Numbered from the stretch's first letter, positions 17,878-26,530 are shown. The stretch: DNA of 64,000 nucleotides from Flavobacterium sp. Sd200 (GCF_009826935.1 NZ_WUMN01000003.1:124001-188000); one strand, 5' to 3'. Translations and numbers: made by a program. Notes: generated by a model from the letters alone, not told the origin.

Positions 17878-18975
17878 TTAAGCCACTACAGGCTCCATAC
17901 CCAGCTCTTTTAAATGCTTAAAGTGGGCGGCAATGGCACCGCGCATGGTTTTAAACTCATGGTAGGGCAGGTCGTGCTCCTGCGCCGTTTGTTTTACTAT
18001 GGCTGCTATCTTGCGGTAATGAACGTGGCTGATGTTCGGGAAAATATGGTGCTCTATCTGGTGGTTTAACCCGCCTGTAAACCAGTTTACAAAACGGTTT
18101 TTAGGTGCAAAGTTAGCGGTGGTGTACAGTTGGTGTATGGCCCAGGTGTTTTCCATTTCGCCCAGTTCGTTGGGCTCAGGGTTGTCGGTTTCCTCTACAA
18201 TGTGCGCCAATTGGAAAACAACGCTCAATATAAGCCCGGCCACATAGTGCATTACTGTAAAGCCTAAAAGTACCTTCCACCAGGCAATTCCGCCTATAAC
18301 CATAGGCAGCACGATCCATACGGCAACATATATCATTTTGGTTACCACTAAAATTGTCCATTGCTTTACAGGGCTCTGGAACTCGCCATAGGATAATCCG
18401 CGTTTTATATAACGCCTCATTTGCCTTATGTCGGTAGTAAGTGCCCAGTTAAACGTAAGCAGCCCGTAAAGGAAAATAGAGTAATAGTGCTGAAATTTAT
18501 GAAATCTGTGCCACTTGGCCGATTGGCTAAAACGTATAATGCGTCCGGCTTCGAGGTCTTCGTCGTGCCCGTGTATGTTGGTATAGGTGTGGTGCAAAAC
18601 ATTGTGCTGAATTTGCCAGTTGTTTACATTGCCGGCAAGCAAATACATACTGCTGCCCATAATTTTGTTAAGCCATGTTTTGCTGCTGTAAGAGCCGTGG
18701 TTGGCATCGTGCATAACATTCATGCCAATGCCTGCCATGCCCACACCCATAACAATGGTTAGCAGTAATTGTGCCCACCATGGCAGGTGCAGCGTTAGCA
18801 GCACAAAATAAGGGGCAAGATATAGCGAGAACATTACTGCGGTTTTTAGGTGCAGTTTCCAGTTGCCGGTCTTTTTTATATTATTGTCTTTAAAATAGTC
18901 ATTAACGCGTTTGGTTAGCGTCCTGAAAAATTTTACCGAATCGGTTTTAGAAAAAACTGGGGTGTTAATGCTCAT
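17878..18975 (-). CDS. Membrane fatty acid desaturase (acyl-CoA/acyl-lipid type)
   Basis: A di-iron membrane desaturase of 365 residues. The three His boxes are HDANH (HX3H), HNVLHH (HX3HH) and QIEHH near residue 300. A Gln as first ligand of the third box is typical of front-end (delta-5/6-like) desaturases. Hydrophobic pairs such as YLAPYFVLLTLHLPWW and LLLTIVMGVGMAGIG span the membrane. A frame upstream begins with TTG at 19002, but that TTG is part of a TATCTTTG promoter box, so the ATG at 18975 (MSINTPVF) is preferred. It probably tunes membrane fluidity; regiospecificity is not determinable. The small membrane gene follows 5 bp later. Confidence 0.9.
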   Translation of the reverse strand: MSINTPVFSKTDSVKFFRTLTKRVNDYFKDNNIKKTGNWKLHLKTAVMFSLYLAPYFVLLTLHLPWWAQLLLTIVMGVGMAGIGMNVMHDANHGSYSSKTWLNKIMGSSMYLLAGNVNNWQIQHNVLHHTYTNIHGHDEDLEAGRIIRFSQSAKWHRFHKFQHYYSIFLYGLLTFNWALTTDIRQMRRYIKRGLSYGEFQSPVKQWTILVVTKMIYVAVWIVLPMVIGGIAWWKVLLGFTVMHYVAGLILSVVFQLAHIVEETDNPEPNELGEMENTWAIHQLYTTANFAPKNRFVNWFTGGLNHQIEHHIFPNISHVHYRKIAAIVKQTAQEHDLPYHEFKTMRGAIAAHFKHLKELGMEPVVA

Positions 18976-18999
18976 ATTGTAAAGTGTATCAAACGATTT

Positions 19000-19007
19000 C
19001 AAAGATA
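19000..19007 (-). promoter_or_regulatory. -7 box (TATCTTTG) of the desaturase gene
   Basis: TATCTTTG on the minus strand, 24 nt before the ATG at 18975. It decides the start, because the alternative TTG codon lies inside it. It is divergent from the rsmG promoter. Confidence 0.55.
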
Positions 19008-19060
19008 AGTATTAAAATGCAGCCTTGGTTGTTAATACTGTAAAATATCGGGCAAATGAT

Positions 19061-19068
19061 TACTTTTG
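19061..19068 (+). promoter_or_regulatory. -7 box (TACTTTTG) of rsmG
   Basis: TACTTTTG lies 19 nt before the ATG at 19088 and excludes the longer reading frame that begins at 19025 upstream of it. Confidence 0.5.
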
Positions 19069-19087
19069 TCAAAATTTACTTCTACCC

Positions 19088-19717
19088 ATGCACGAAATAA
19101 CCGCTCATTTTCCAAACCTTACCGAAAAGCAATTGCAGCAGTTTGCAGCCTTAAAAGACCTGTATACCGATTGGAATGCCAAGATAAATGTTATTAGCCG
19201 AAAAGATATAGATGAGCTTTACACACGCCATGTATTGCACTCTTTGGGAATAGCAAAGGTGCAGCCTTTTGAGCCGGGAACAAGCATTCTTGATGTGGGC
19301 ACAGGTGGCGGATTTCCGGGTATTCCGTTGGCAATTATGTTTCCGGAGACTAATTTTTATCTTATAGATGTTATTGCCAAAAAAATAAAAGTAGTTCAGG
19401 AGGTTGCCAATGCGCTTGGGCTTAAAAATGTGCGTGCCGAACAAAAACGTGCCGAACTGGTAGATGAGGAATTTGACTTTATTGTGAGCCGTGCGGTTAC
19501 CAATATGCCTGATTTTGTAAAGTGGGTGAGGGGCAAGGTAAAAAAAGACCAGAAGCACGATTTACCAAACGGTATCTTATATCTTAAAGGAGGCGACCTT
19601 TCGGAGGAGTTGAGCGTGTTCCAGAAAGTAACGCTTTATGAACTGTCTGATTATTTTAAAGACGAGTTTTTTGAGACTAAAAAGGTGGTACACCTGGCTA
19701 TGAAATACAAGCCTTAA
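19088..19717 (+). CDS. rsmG: 16S rRNA (guanine527-N7)-methyltransferase RsmG
   Basis: RsmG (GidB) methylates N7 of G527 in 16S rRNA using S-adenosylmethionine. The 209-residue product starts MHEITAHFPNLT and carries the SAM-binding motif DVGTGGGFPGIPLA with the following YLIDVIAKKIKV and ISR (NVISRKD) segments typical of the family. The frame extends 21 codons upstream without a plausible start and across the promoter box, so the ATG at 19088 is taken. It diverges from the desaturase gene. Confidence 0.93.
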   Translation: MHEITAHFPNLTEKQLQQFAALKDLYTDWNAKINVISRKDIDELYTRHVLHSLGIAKVQPFEPGTSILDVGTGGGFPGIPLAIMFPETNFYLIDVIAKKIKVVQEVANALGLKNVRAEQKRAELVDEEFDFIVSRAVTNMPDFVKWVRGKVKKDQKHDLPNGILYLKGGDLSEELSVFQKVTLYELSDYFKDEFFETKKVVHLAMKYKP

Positions 19718-19812
19718 TAGATTAGAAATTTGGTGATTTGCAGATTTGGTTATGTGGTAGCCCGGAACTCTAAAACTTACAACTTTGTCGCTTTCAAATC
19801 AGTATATTGTTG

Positions 19813-19820
19813 TACTTTTG
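19813..19820 (+). promoter_or_regulatory. -7 box (TACTTTTG) of map
   Basis: TACTTTTG, 20 nt before the map ATG, with an upstream ACTTTGTC that may serve as -33 element. Confidence 0.5.
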
Positions 19821-19840
19821 TAGCCTGAAAAAATTAGGTA

Positions 19841-20659
19841 ATGATTATTCAAAAAACAAGAGAACAGATAGAACTGATGCGCGAAAGTGCATTGATAGTC
19901 AGCAAAACACTTGGCATGCTTGCCACCGAAATAAAACCCGGGGTTACTACCCTTGAACTTGACCGTATTGCCGAAGAGTTTATTCGCGACCATGGTGCCG
20001 TTCCCGGCTTTAAAGGCTTGTATGGCTGTCCGTCTACACTGCTTACCAGCGTGAACGACCAGGTGGTGCACGGCCTGCCTACCAACCGCCCAATTGAAGA
20101 GGGTGATGTAGTATCGGTAGACTGTGGTGCGCTTAAAAACGAATATTATGGCGACCATGCCTATACTTTTGAGGTGGGCGACGTTGCCCCCGAAACCAAA
20201 AAACTTTTACAGATAACTAAAGAATCGCTTTATGTGGGCATCCGCGAGTTTAAGGCCGGAAACCGCGTAGAGGATATTGGCAGCGCTATTCAGCGTTTTA
20301 CTGAAGCCGAAGGCTATGGTGTGGTGCGCGAGCTTGTGGGGCACGGCCTTGGTAAAAAAATGCACGAAGAGCCTAATGTGCCCAACTATGGCAAACGTGG
20401 GCGTGGCAAATTGTTTGTAGAGGGGATGGTTATCGCCATTGAACCGATGATAAACATGGGTACAAAAAATATTCGTACCCTTAAAGATGGCTGGACGATT
20501 GTTACCCGCGATGGTAAACCAAGTGCACACTTTGAACACGATGTTGCCCTTATAGACGGTAAACCCGAACTGCTGAGTACCTTTGCTTATGTATATAAAG
20601 CCCTTGGTATTGTGAGTAATGAGGAGGATGAGTTTAGGAGGGAGCCGTTGGTGGTTTAA
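19841..20659 (+). CDS. map: Type I methionine aminopeptidase
   Basis: Removes the initiator Met from nascent proteins in the cytoplasm. The 272-residue product has the pita-bread fold landmarks: VNDQVVHGLP, metal ligands in SVDCGA and YYGDHAYTF, GHGLGKKMHEEPNVPNYG (His ligand), IAIEPM (Glu ligand) and HFEHDVAL (Glu ligand). It lacks the N-terminal zinc-finger extension of some family members. The C-terminus carries about 20 residues beyond the usual core. The next unit downstream is the inverted-repeat-bracketed GxxExxY gene, which separates map from the methyltransferase gene. Confidence 0.95.
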   Translation: MIIQKTREQIELMRESALIVSKTLGMLATEIKPGVTTLELDRIAEEFIRDHGAVPGFKGLYGCPSTLLTSVNDQVVHGLPTNRPIEEGDVVSVDCGALKNEYYGDHAYTFEVGDVAPETKKLLQITKESLYVGIREFKAGNRVEDIGSAIQRFTEAEGYGVVRELVGHGLGKKMHEEPNVPNYGKRGRGKLFVEGMVIAIEPMINMGTKNIRTLKDGWTIVTRDGKPSAHFEHDVALIDGKPELLSTFAYVYKALGIVSNEEDEFRREPLVV

Positions 20660-20694
20660 GTTTTTAAGCTGTAACACAAAGACACAAAGACACT

Positions 20695-21162
20695 AATTTC
20701 ACAGAGATTCGCAGAGCAGGCACAGAGATACACAGAGCTAATGGAAATAAATGATTTGACAGGGAAAATTATTGGTTTGGCAATGGAAGTACACAGGAGT
20801 TTAGGACCTGGTTTGCTCGAATCTGCTTACTGTGAGTGCCTTGCTTATGAAATACACAGTAATGGCTTATATGTTGAAAGACAAAAAGCATTGCCTATAA
20901 TTTATAAAAATATAAAACTCGACCATGGATACAGAATTGATCTTTTAGTTGAAAATATGCTTGTGCTTGAGTTAAAAACCGTTGAATGTTTTACCGACGT
21001 ACATTATGCGCAAATACTTACTTATTTAAAACTGGGAAATTACCTGGTAGGCCTTTTAATTAATTTTCATACTAAAATTCTGAAAGACGGAATAAAACGT
21101 TTCGCTAATTAAAAATAAACTCTGTGGATCTCTGTGTCTGCTCTGCGAATCTCCGTGAAATT
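20695..21162. mobile_element. Compact element: GxxExxY nuclease gene enclosed by 43-bp inverted repeats
   Basis: Arms 20695-20737 and 21120-21162 are reverse complements at 40 of 43 positions and hug the enclosed gene (3 bp before its ATG, 7 bp after its stop). Arm words (CACAGAG, TTCGCAGAG) resemble those of the nested palindromes elsewhere in the window (CGCAAAG, TCGCAGAG). The right arm ends 4 bp before the start of the next gene. A further ACACAAAGACAC stretch (20674-20693) abuts the left arm. No transposase or target-site duplication was seen, so mobility is inferred from structure only. Confidence 0.55.
20741..21112 (+). CDS. GxxExxY protein (PD-(D/E)XK nuclease-like)
   Basis: A 123-residue protein of the GxxExxY family, which is grouped with the PD-(D/E)XK nuclease superfamily. 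The signature is G24-L-L-E27-S-A-Y30. Candidate active-site residues are Asp67 (YRIDLLV), Glu77 and Lys79 (LELKTV), with Gln91 in a following helix, all in the order expected for the fold. The nucleic-acid substrate and biological role of this family are not established. Its placement inside close-fitting inverted repeats suggests it acts on, or spreads with, those repeats; that is inference. Confidence 0.85.
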   Translation: MEINDLTGKIIGLAMEVHRSLGPGLLESAYCECLAYEIHSNGLYVERQKALPIIYKNIKLDHGYRIDLLVENMLVLELKTVECFTDVHYAQILTYLKLGNYLVGLLINFHTKILKDGIKRFAN

Positions 21163-21166
21163 TGCC

Positions 21167-21931
21167 ATGAAGAAACTCTTTAAACTTATACTCAATACCA
21201 TACCACGCCCACTACTAATACGTCTTAGTTATGTGGCGCGCCCCGTGCTTGCTTTTGCCTTAAAGGGCAGCACTTATACCGACCCAATAGACGGGCGCAG
21301 TTTTAAAAACTTTTTGCCTTATGGTTACGGGCATCAGCGCAACAATGTATTGTCGCCCAGTACGTTGAGTTTAGAAAGACACCGCCTGTTGTGGCTGTAC
21401 CTAAAAAATGAGACTGACTTTTTCTCAGCACCAAAAAAAGTACTGCATTTTGCGCCGGAACAGGCATTTTACAAACTGTTCCGTAATCAGAAGAATTTGG
21501 ACTATACTACTACCGACCTCTACTCACCACTGGCTGATGTTAAGGCCGATATATGTAACCTGCCGTTTAAGGATAATGAGTATGACCTGATATTGTGCAA
21601 CCACGTATTAGAGCACATTCCTGATGATACTAAAGCCATGCAGGAACTGTATCGCGTACTTAAGCCGGGCGGCATGGCTATATTGCAAATTCCGCAGGAT
21701 TTAAAGCGCGAAACTACTTTTGAGGATGATACCATTACCGACCCAAAAGAGCGTGCCCGTATTTTTGGGCAGTACGACCACGTGCGTGTTTATGGTCGTG
21801 ATTATTTTGATAAGTTGCGCAGCATAGGTTTCAGGGTAGTGGAAGAAGACTATACCAATAAGATACCTGCTGCCGATGTAGAGCGTTTTTGCCTTGCAAA
21901 AGGGGAGATAATACCGGTTTGCTTTAAGTAG
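21167..21931 (+). CDS. Class I SAM-dependent methyltransferase
   Basis: 254 residues. SAM-binding features are VLHFAPEQAFYKLF (motif I-like), YTTTDLYSP, LILCNHVLEHIPDD and YRVLKPGGMAILQIP. The N-terminal about 60 residues are hydrophobic and basic (LIRLSYVARPVLAFAL). The frame is open from 21134, but that extension reads through the inverted-repeat arm, so the ATG at 21167 (MKKLFKLILN) is taken. This leaves only 4 bp between arm and start codon. The substrate is unknown; the PGGMAILQIP type is common in small-molecule and glycan methyltransferases. Confidence 0.85.
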   Translation: MKKLFKLILNTIPRPLLIRLSYVARPVLAFALKGSTYTDPIDGRSFKNFLPYGYGHQRNNVLSPSTLSLERHRLLWLYLKNETDFFSAPKKVLHFAPEQAFYKLFRNQKNLDYTTTDLYSPLADVKADICNLPFKDNEYDLILCNHVLEHIPDDTKAMQELYRVLKPGGMAILQIPQDLKRETTFEDDTITDPKERARIFGQYDHVRVYGRDYFDKLRSIGFRVVEEDYTNKIPAADVERFCLAKGEIIPVCFK

Positions 21932-22078
21932 CAGAATTTTGATCGTTGAATTAGAAAATTACTGAATATTCAAATAAAGGTTCGGCAAAAATCTCATTAT
22001 AAGCTATTTTGGCACTAAATATGCGTGTTATAATATATTTAGTATATTTACGGTTTACGAATAAAACACTCACAAAAA

Positions 22079-23341
22079 ATGATACAGCCACGTAGCATTG
22101 TCCTGGCCTTATTACTATTGTTACCCTTTGGGATTTTCGCACAGCAACTGCAGGAGGTTATACCTCCTTACAATATAAAAACAGTGTCTTTTATAAAAAA
22201 TGGCGAAAATTCATTTCCGTACTTCAAACTGAATGAGTCGTTTACACTTGCCTTTGACGACCTTTTTGGCAATGAGGCTAATTATTATTACACGCTAACG
22301 CATTGTGGTTACGACTGGACGCCTTCGTCTCAGCTAACGGTAAATGATTATTTGCAGGGGTTTGACAATCAGCGTATTCAGGTTTATGAAAATTCGTTTA
22401 ATACCTTGCAGATCTATTCGAGGTACACCCTTACCTTCCCTAATAAATTTACACGTATATTGCTGACAGGTAATTATATGCTTAATATTCTAAACGAAGA
22501 CAGGGAAGTGGTTTTTACACGCAGGTTTATTGTATATGAAGAGCAGGTTAGTGTGCCATTACAGGTAAAAAGAGCCCGTGATATGGAGTACATCCAGCAA
22601 AAACACAACATGGATTTTGCTATTAAAACCAGTGCTTTTAACTTCCAGAATCCGCTGCAAAATGTAAAGGTGGCGTTGTTCCAAAACGGACGTTTTGATA
22701 ATGCCATTTATAATGTAAAACCACAATATACTATTGGTAACGACTTGATATACAAATACAATAAAGAAACCCAGTTTTGGGCCGGTAACGAGTATTTATA
22801 TTTTGATAATAAAGATGTGCGCAATGCTGTAAACAATATTTTGCGCATTAATGCCAAGGATATTTATGAAACCATATTGTACACCAACGAGGCACGTGCC
22901 AACAAGCCTTACACTTTTTTCCCGGACATTAATGGAAACTTTATGGTTAAGAACATAAACCTTAGCGTTACCAACCAAAACCTGGAAAGCGACTATACAT
23001 GGGTGTTTTTCAGGCTAAGTGCGCCTGCATACTATGGCAAGAACGATATTTATGTGGGTGGTATGTTTAACAACTATGCCAAGACCGACGAGTATAAACT
23101 TGACTATGACGAAAAGACTGCTACATACAACAAAGCCATAATGATGAAGCAGGGCTTTAATAATTTTATGTACATTACTGCCGATAAAAACGGCAAGGTA
23201 GACGGCGAAAATGCAGTAGACGGCAACTTCTTTCAAACCGAAGACACCTACGATATTTTTGTATATTACAGGCAAAACAACGAGCGATATGACAGGGTTA
23301 TTGGCAGGGGAACAGCAAACTCTGAAGATATTATTAACTAA
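22079..23341 (+). CDS. DUF5103 / type IX secretion system plug protein
   Basis: 420 residues with a signal peptide (MIQPRSIVLALLLLLPFGIFAQ). The remainder is beta-rich without membrane helices and matches my recollection of DUF5103, whose Flavobacterium johnsoniae member closes the periplasmic end of the SprA translocon as the plug. Typical segments are LTHCGYDWTPS, RFIVYEEQV and YVGGMFNNY. It is likely periplasmic. It belongs functionally with the several T9SS cargo proteins in this window, but no other T9SS machinery gene is adjacent. Confidence 0.8.
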   Translation: MIQPRSIVLALLLLLPFGIFAQQLQEVIPPYNIKTVSFIKNGENSFPYFKLNESFTLAFDDLFGNEANYYYTLTHCGYDWTPSSQLTVNDYLQGFDNQRIQVYENSFNTLQIYSRYTLTFPNKFTRILLTGNYMLNILNEDREVVFTRRFIVYEEQVSVPLQVKRARDMEYIQQKHNMDFAIKTSAFNFQNPLQNVKVALFQNGRFDNAIYNVKPQYTIGNDLIYKYNKETQFWAGNEYLYFDNKDVRNAVNNILRINAKDIYETILYTNEARANKPYTFFPDINGNFMVKNINLSVTNQNLESDYTWVFFRLSAPAYYGKNDIYVGGMFNNYAKTDEYKLDYDEKTATYNKAIMMKQGFNNFMYITADKNGKVDGENAVDGNFFQTEDTYDIFVYYRQNNERYDRVIGRGTANSEDIIN

Positions 23342-23391
23342 TAACCAAAGGTTTAAATTTTATTTTGGTTTAATTTAATATTGAAGGGTGG

Positions 23392-23420
23392 TTGCCGAAT
23401 ACAATAATTTTGTATTTTTG
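23392..23420 (+). promoter_or_regulatory. Promoter of apaG (-33 TTG, -7 TATTTTTG)
   Basis: TTG at 23392-23394 and TATTTTTG at 23413-23420, 18 bp apart, fit the Bacteroidetes -33/-7 layout. The ATG follows at 23445. Confidence 0.6.
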
Positions 23421-23444
23421 AAACGTTAACAAAGAGAAAATGTT

Positions 23445-23831
23445 ATGGTATCTCAAATAACAAGAGGCATTAAAATATCTGTATCTACCAGTTTTGAAGG
23501 CACTTACTTTAAAAACTACCGCATACAGTTTGCTTTTAGCTACGAGATAACTATAGAAAATCAAAGCAAAGATTCTGTACAGTTAAATACCCGCCATTGG
23601 GAAATTTACGATTCTTTAAACGATATTGAAATTGTTGACGGAGAGGGTGTTATAGGTAAAAAGCCAGTGTTAAAACCGGGCGAAAAACACACATACAGCT
23701 CAGGATGTTTACTGTCGTCTCCATTCGGGGCCATGCGAGGATATTACAGCATGGTTAACTTTACCACCACTCGCACTTTTAAAGTTGCAGTACCCACTTT
23801 TAGGTTGAGCGCACCCTTTGCACTAAATTAG
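23445..23831 (+). CDS. apaG: ApaG-family protein
   Basis: 128 residues forming a single fibronectin-like beta domain (DUF525). Family landmarks are ISVSTSFEG, YEITIENQS, LNTRHWEIYD, GVIGKKPVLKPGE and GCLLSSPFGAMRGYYSM. ApaG has been linked to cobalt/magnesium handling and Ap4A levels in enterobacteria, but its biochemical role is unclear. The start is the ATG at 23445; an ATG at 23440 is in another frame. Confidence 0.92.
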   Translation: MVSQITRGIKISVSTSFEGTYFKNYRIQFAFSYEITIENQSKDSVQLNTRHWEIYDSLNDIEIVDGEGVIGKKPVLKPGEKHTYSSGCLLSSPFGAMRGYYSMVNFTTTRTFKVAVPTFRLSAPFALN

Positions 23832-24213
23832 ATCACTTTCCTTTTTTTAATTTTTCGCCATAACAATTTGTAGCTTTTATATTACAGAAAATAATTCTCT
23901 AAGCTCAATGTATATCAAATTAGCATTTTTTTAAGCGATTATTTTCAGGCATTAAAAAGCAATTTAGGGATATCTTTAAATCAAAAAAAATCAGGTTTAA
24001 TTGGTTTTGAACGCATTTGCTCAAAAATGCCCAATTTTTTAAAAAATGCCGTGTATATCACTTTACAGTTGCTTTAGTGAACGAATTGCTTCAGTAAAAA
24101 TCCGGTTTTTAATTTTGGTGTAAAAGCCATGCTATTTTTACAGGTAAAGAAAATTGCAGGCAGTTTTCCGCACATAGAGGTACTTCTCTACTAAGACCAT
24201 CTTTACTATTTTT
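23832..24213. other. Non-coding A+T-rich stretch after apaG
   Basis: No supported gene. The sequence holds long A/T runs and a direct near-repeat (AAAAATGCCCAATTTTTTAA / AAAAAATGCCG) with no coding signature. Confidence 0.5.
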
Positions 24214-24359
24214 TTTCACGCAAAGTCGCAGAGTCGCAAAGTTTACGACAAATAAGTACATATTTTTAAGCGACGTAAGTCGCAAAACTTTGCGACTTAC
24301 GTCGCTTAAGAGAATTCTAACCGAAAAACAGCTTTGCGCCTCTGCGCCTTTGCGTGAAA
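24214..24359. repeat. Nested palindromic element, copy B
   Basis: Outer arms 24214-24241 and 24332-24359 match as reverse complements at 26 of 28 positions. The central palindrome 24266-24309 (22-nt arms) is perfect except for the middle pair. It contains GCGACGTAAGTCGC and its mirror, as in copies A and D. It sits alone in the apaG-TetR gap. Confidence 0.9.
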
Positions 24360-24548
24360 AACTTTTAGGCTCGAGTATATTAATTATTGATACAAACAAA
24401 AATCCCTTCCCAACTTTCATTTTTTTTGAACGATTATTAACACGTTATCAAAGGGTTCGTATTTATTTGGGTATTAAATTTGTTATACAATTAATCATTT
24501 TAAGATTCAGAAAATCTGAAATCTTCAATCATAAATCTGAAACTAATT

Positions 24549-25229
24549 ATGCCTTCAAAAAAAATAATCCCACCCGTACAACCCATAGAGCTAACCAAGG
24601 CAACCATTATAGATAAGTATACAGACTATTGCCTCATGAACGGGCACAAGCCCGCAACGGTATATAAATTTGCCAAAGACAATGGTTTTGAAGAGGCAGA
24701 GTTTTACAAACACTTTACCTCTTTTGACAGCCTTGAGCGTTTTTATTTTACAGAGATGTTTGCCCACGCCCTCGAAACCCTTGAAGCCTCGCCAGCCTAT
24801 AACGACTTTGGCGGTGTAGAAAAACTGTCGGCATTTTACTTTACCTTTTTTGAAATAGCCACAGCCAACCGAAGCTTTGTGCTGTACACCATGAACGCGG
24901 GCGGATCGCTGCCCAAAAATCTGCTAAAGCTTAAGGAGCTTCGCAAAGAGTTTACGGCTTTTACACAGGCCGTTTTAGACAAGCCTTTTAATTTACAGCA
25001 GAGTCCGCGTGCCGATAAATTCCAACAGGACAGTCTTAAAGAAGGAGCATGGCTGCAGTTTTTATCCATCTTTAAATTCTGGATTCAGGACACTTCACCC
25101 GGATTTGAAAAGACCGATGTATTTATCGAAAAATCAGTCAAGGCATCGGCAGACCTTGTATACAACACCCCGTTGCAAAGCCTCTTTGACCTTGGCAAAT
25201 TTATCTGGAAAGAAAAATTCTCTGTATGA
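24549..25229 (+). CDS. TetR-like transcriptional regulator
   Basis: 226 residues with an N-terminal three-helix DNA-binding region (ATIIDKYTDYCLMNGHKPATVYKFAKDNG region, followed by EAEFYKHFTSFDSLERFYF, the usual TetR YxxFxs turn) and a helical ligand-binding half. The helix-turn-helix is preceded by a basic Pro-rich tail (MPSKKIIPPVQPIE). Its stop overlaps the start of the ABC1 kinase gene by 4 bp, so both are one transcript, and the regulator probably controls this pair. Ligand unknown. Confidence 0.8.
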   Translation: MPSKKIIPPVQPIELTKATIIDKYTDYCLMNGHKPATVYKFAKDNGFEEAEFYKHFTSFDSLERFYFTEMFAHALETLEASPAYNDFGGVEKLSAFYFTFFEIATANRSFVLYTMNAGGSLPKNLLKLKELRKEFTAFTQAVLDKPFNLQQSPRADKFQQDSLKEGAWLQFLSIFKFWIQDTSPGFEKTDVFIEKSVKASADLVYNTPLQSLFDLGKFIWKEKFSV

Positions 25230-26530
25230 AACGATTAGATTCTATCCCCACAAATAAGATTGACAGGGTAGCCAAACTGGTTACCACAGGTGTAAAGGTT
25301 GGGGGCAACTACCTTAAATATTATGGCAGCAAAATGGTTAATCCGGAGCTGACCAAAGACACCCTGCATCAGGAAAATGCTGCCGATATTTATGACGGAC
25401 TTAAAGAACTTAAAGGCAGCGCGCTCAAAGTGGCGCAAATGCTCAGCATGGAAAAAAATCTGCTGCCGCAAAGCTATGTAGAAAAGTTTTCGCTCAGCCA
25501 GTTCTCTGTACCGCCGCTGTCGGCACCATTAGTGCTCAAAACATTCCGTAAATATTTTGGTGCCGATCCTCATGTGCTGTTCGACGAGTTTAGCCCCGAT
25601 TCTATAAATGCGGCCAGCATTGGACAGGTGCACAAAGCAGCTAAAGACGGCAAGCCACTGGCTGTAAAAATACAGTATCCGGGGGTGCGCGACAGCATTA
25701 GTACCGATATCGCCATCGTAAAACCCATAGCCATACGTATGTTTAATTTGCAGGGCACGAGTGATGAGTACTTTCAGGAAATAGAAGACAAGCTAACAGA
25801 AGAGACCGATTATACATTAGAACTTGAACAAAGCGAGTTTGTTCGCAAGGCCTGCGCACAGATACCCAACATCCGCTTTCCACAGTATTACCCTAAGCTA
25901 TCATGCGAAAAGATCATTACCATGGATTGGATGGAAGGCATACACCTATCGGAATATTGTAAGCAGTCCCACAGCCAGGAAGAGCGTAACTGCATTGGGC
26001 AGGCACTCTTTAACTTTTATATGTTCCAGATACACAAGCTTAAATTTTTTCATGCTGATCCGCATCCCGGAAATTTCCTTGTAGACGACCGGGGCAACCT
26101 TATTGCTATAGACTTTGGCTGCATGAAAAAAATACCTGATTCGTTTTACACGCCTTATTTTGAGCTGATAGCCAAAGGCACATTAGAGAACGAAGCATTG
26201 TTCAGGCAAAAACTAACCGAGCTCGAAGTGCTCAAGGCAGATGACAGCCCTGCTGATGCCGACTTTTTTGCGGGGCTTTTCCGCGAACTGTTGCAGGTGT
26301 TTACAAGGCCATACCAAAGCGAAACTTTTGATTTTAGCGATAAAAGCTTTACCGATGCCATTGCTGCCCTGAGCGAAAAATTTGCCAACGACAAAACCCT
26401 GCGCAAAATGAACGGCAATCGTGGCTCTAAACATTTTATCTATGTAAACCGCATGTTTTTTGGCCTGTACAGCCTGCTGGCAGATTTGGGCAGCATGATA
26501 AAAATAAACGATTATGAGAGGATAGGGTAA
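25226..26530 (+). CDS. ABC1/AarF/UbiB-family atypical kinase
   Basis: 434 residues of the UbiB/COQ8 family, ATPases or kinases linked to isoprenoid quinone or lipid metabolism. Visible family motifs: the N-terminal KGSALKVAQ (the KxGQ-type signature with Ala for Gly), AASIGQVHKA (Ala-rich loop), AVKIQYPG with the ATP-binding Lys, catalytic FHADPHPGNFLV and AIDFGCMK in place of DFG. The C-terminal about 150 residues are helical. It is coupled by a 4-bp overlap to a TetR-like regulator. The Ala substitution in KxGQ is worth noting but occurs at a position that tolerates small residues. Confidence 0.85.
   Translation: MKRLDSIPTNKIDRVAKLVTTGVKVGGNYLKYYGSKMVNPELTKDTLHQENAADIYDGLKELKGSALKVAQMLSMEKNLLPQSYVEKFSLSQFSVPPLSAPLVLKTFRKYFGADPHVLFDEFSPDSINAASIGQVHKAAKDGKPLAVKIQYPGVRDSISTDIAIVKPIAIRMFNLQGTSDEYFQEIEDKLTEETDYTLELEQSEFVRKACAQIPNIRFPQYYPKLSCEKIITMDWMEGIHLSEYCKQSHSQEERNCIGQALFNFYMFQIHKLKFFHADPHPGNFLVDDRGNLIAIDFGCMKKIPDSFYTPYFELIAKGTLENEALFRQKLTELEVLKADDSPADADFFAGLFRELLQVFTRPYQSETFDFSDKSFTDAIAALSEKFANDKTLRKMNGNRGSKHFIYVNRMFFGLYSLLADLGSMIKINDYERIG

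Noticed and set aside
19025-19087. Longer N-terminus for RsmG
   Set aside because: It would run across the TACTTTTG promoter box and exceeds the usual family length.
20671-21163. CRISPR-like or riboswitch reading of the CACAGAG repeats
   Set aside because: There are only two arms in inverted orientation around a gene, with no regular spacers and no cas genes.
21134-21166. Longer N-terminus for the methyltransferase
   Set aside because: The added 11 codons are read from the inverted-repeat arm; MKKLFKLILN is the natural start.
24109-24616. Overlapping frames of about 100 codons on both strands across copy B
   Set aside because: They exist because the palindrome reads open in several frames; no start signal or protein pattern is present.
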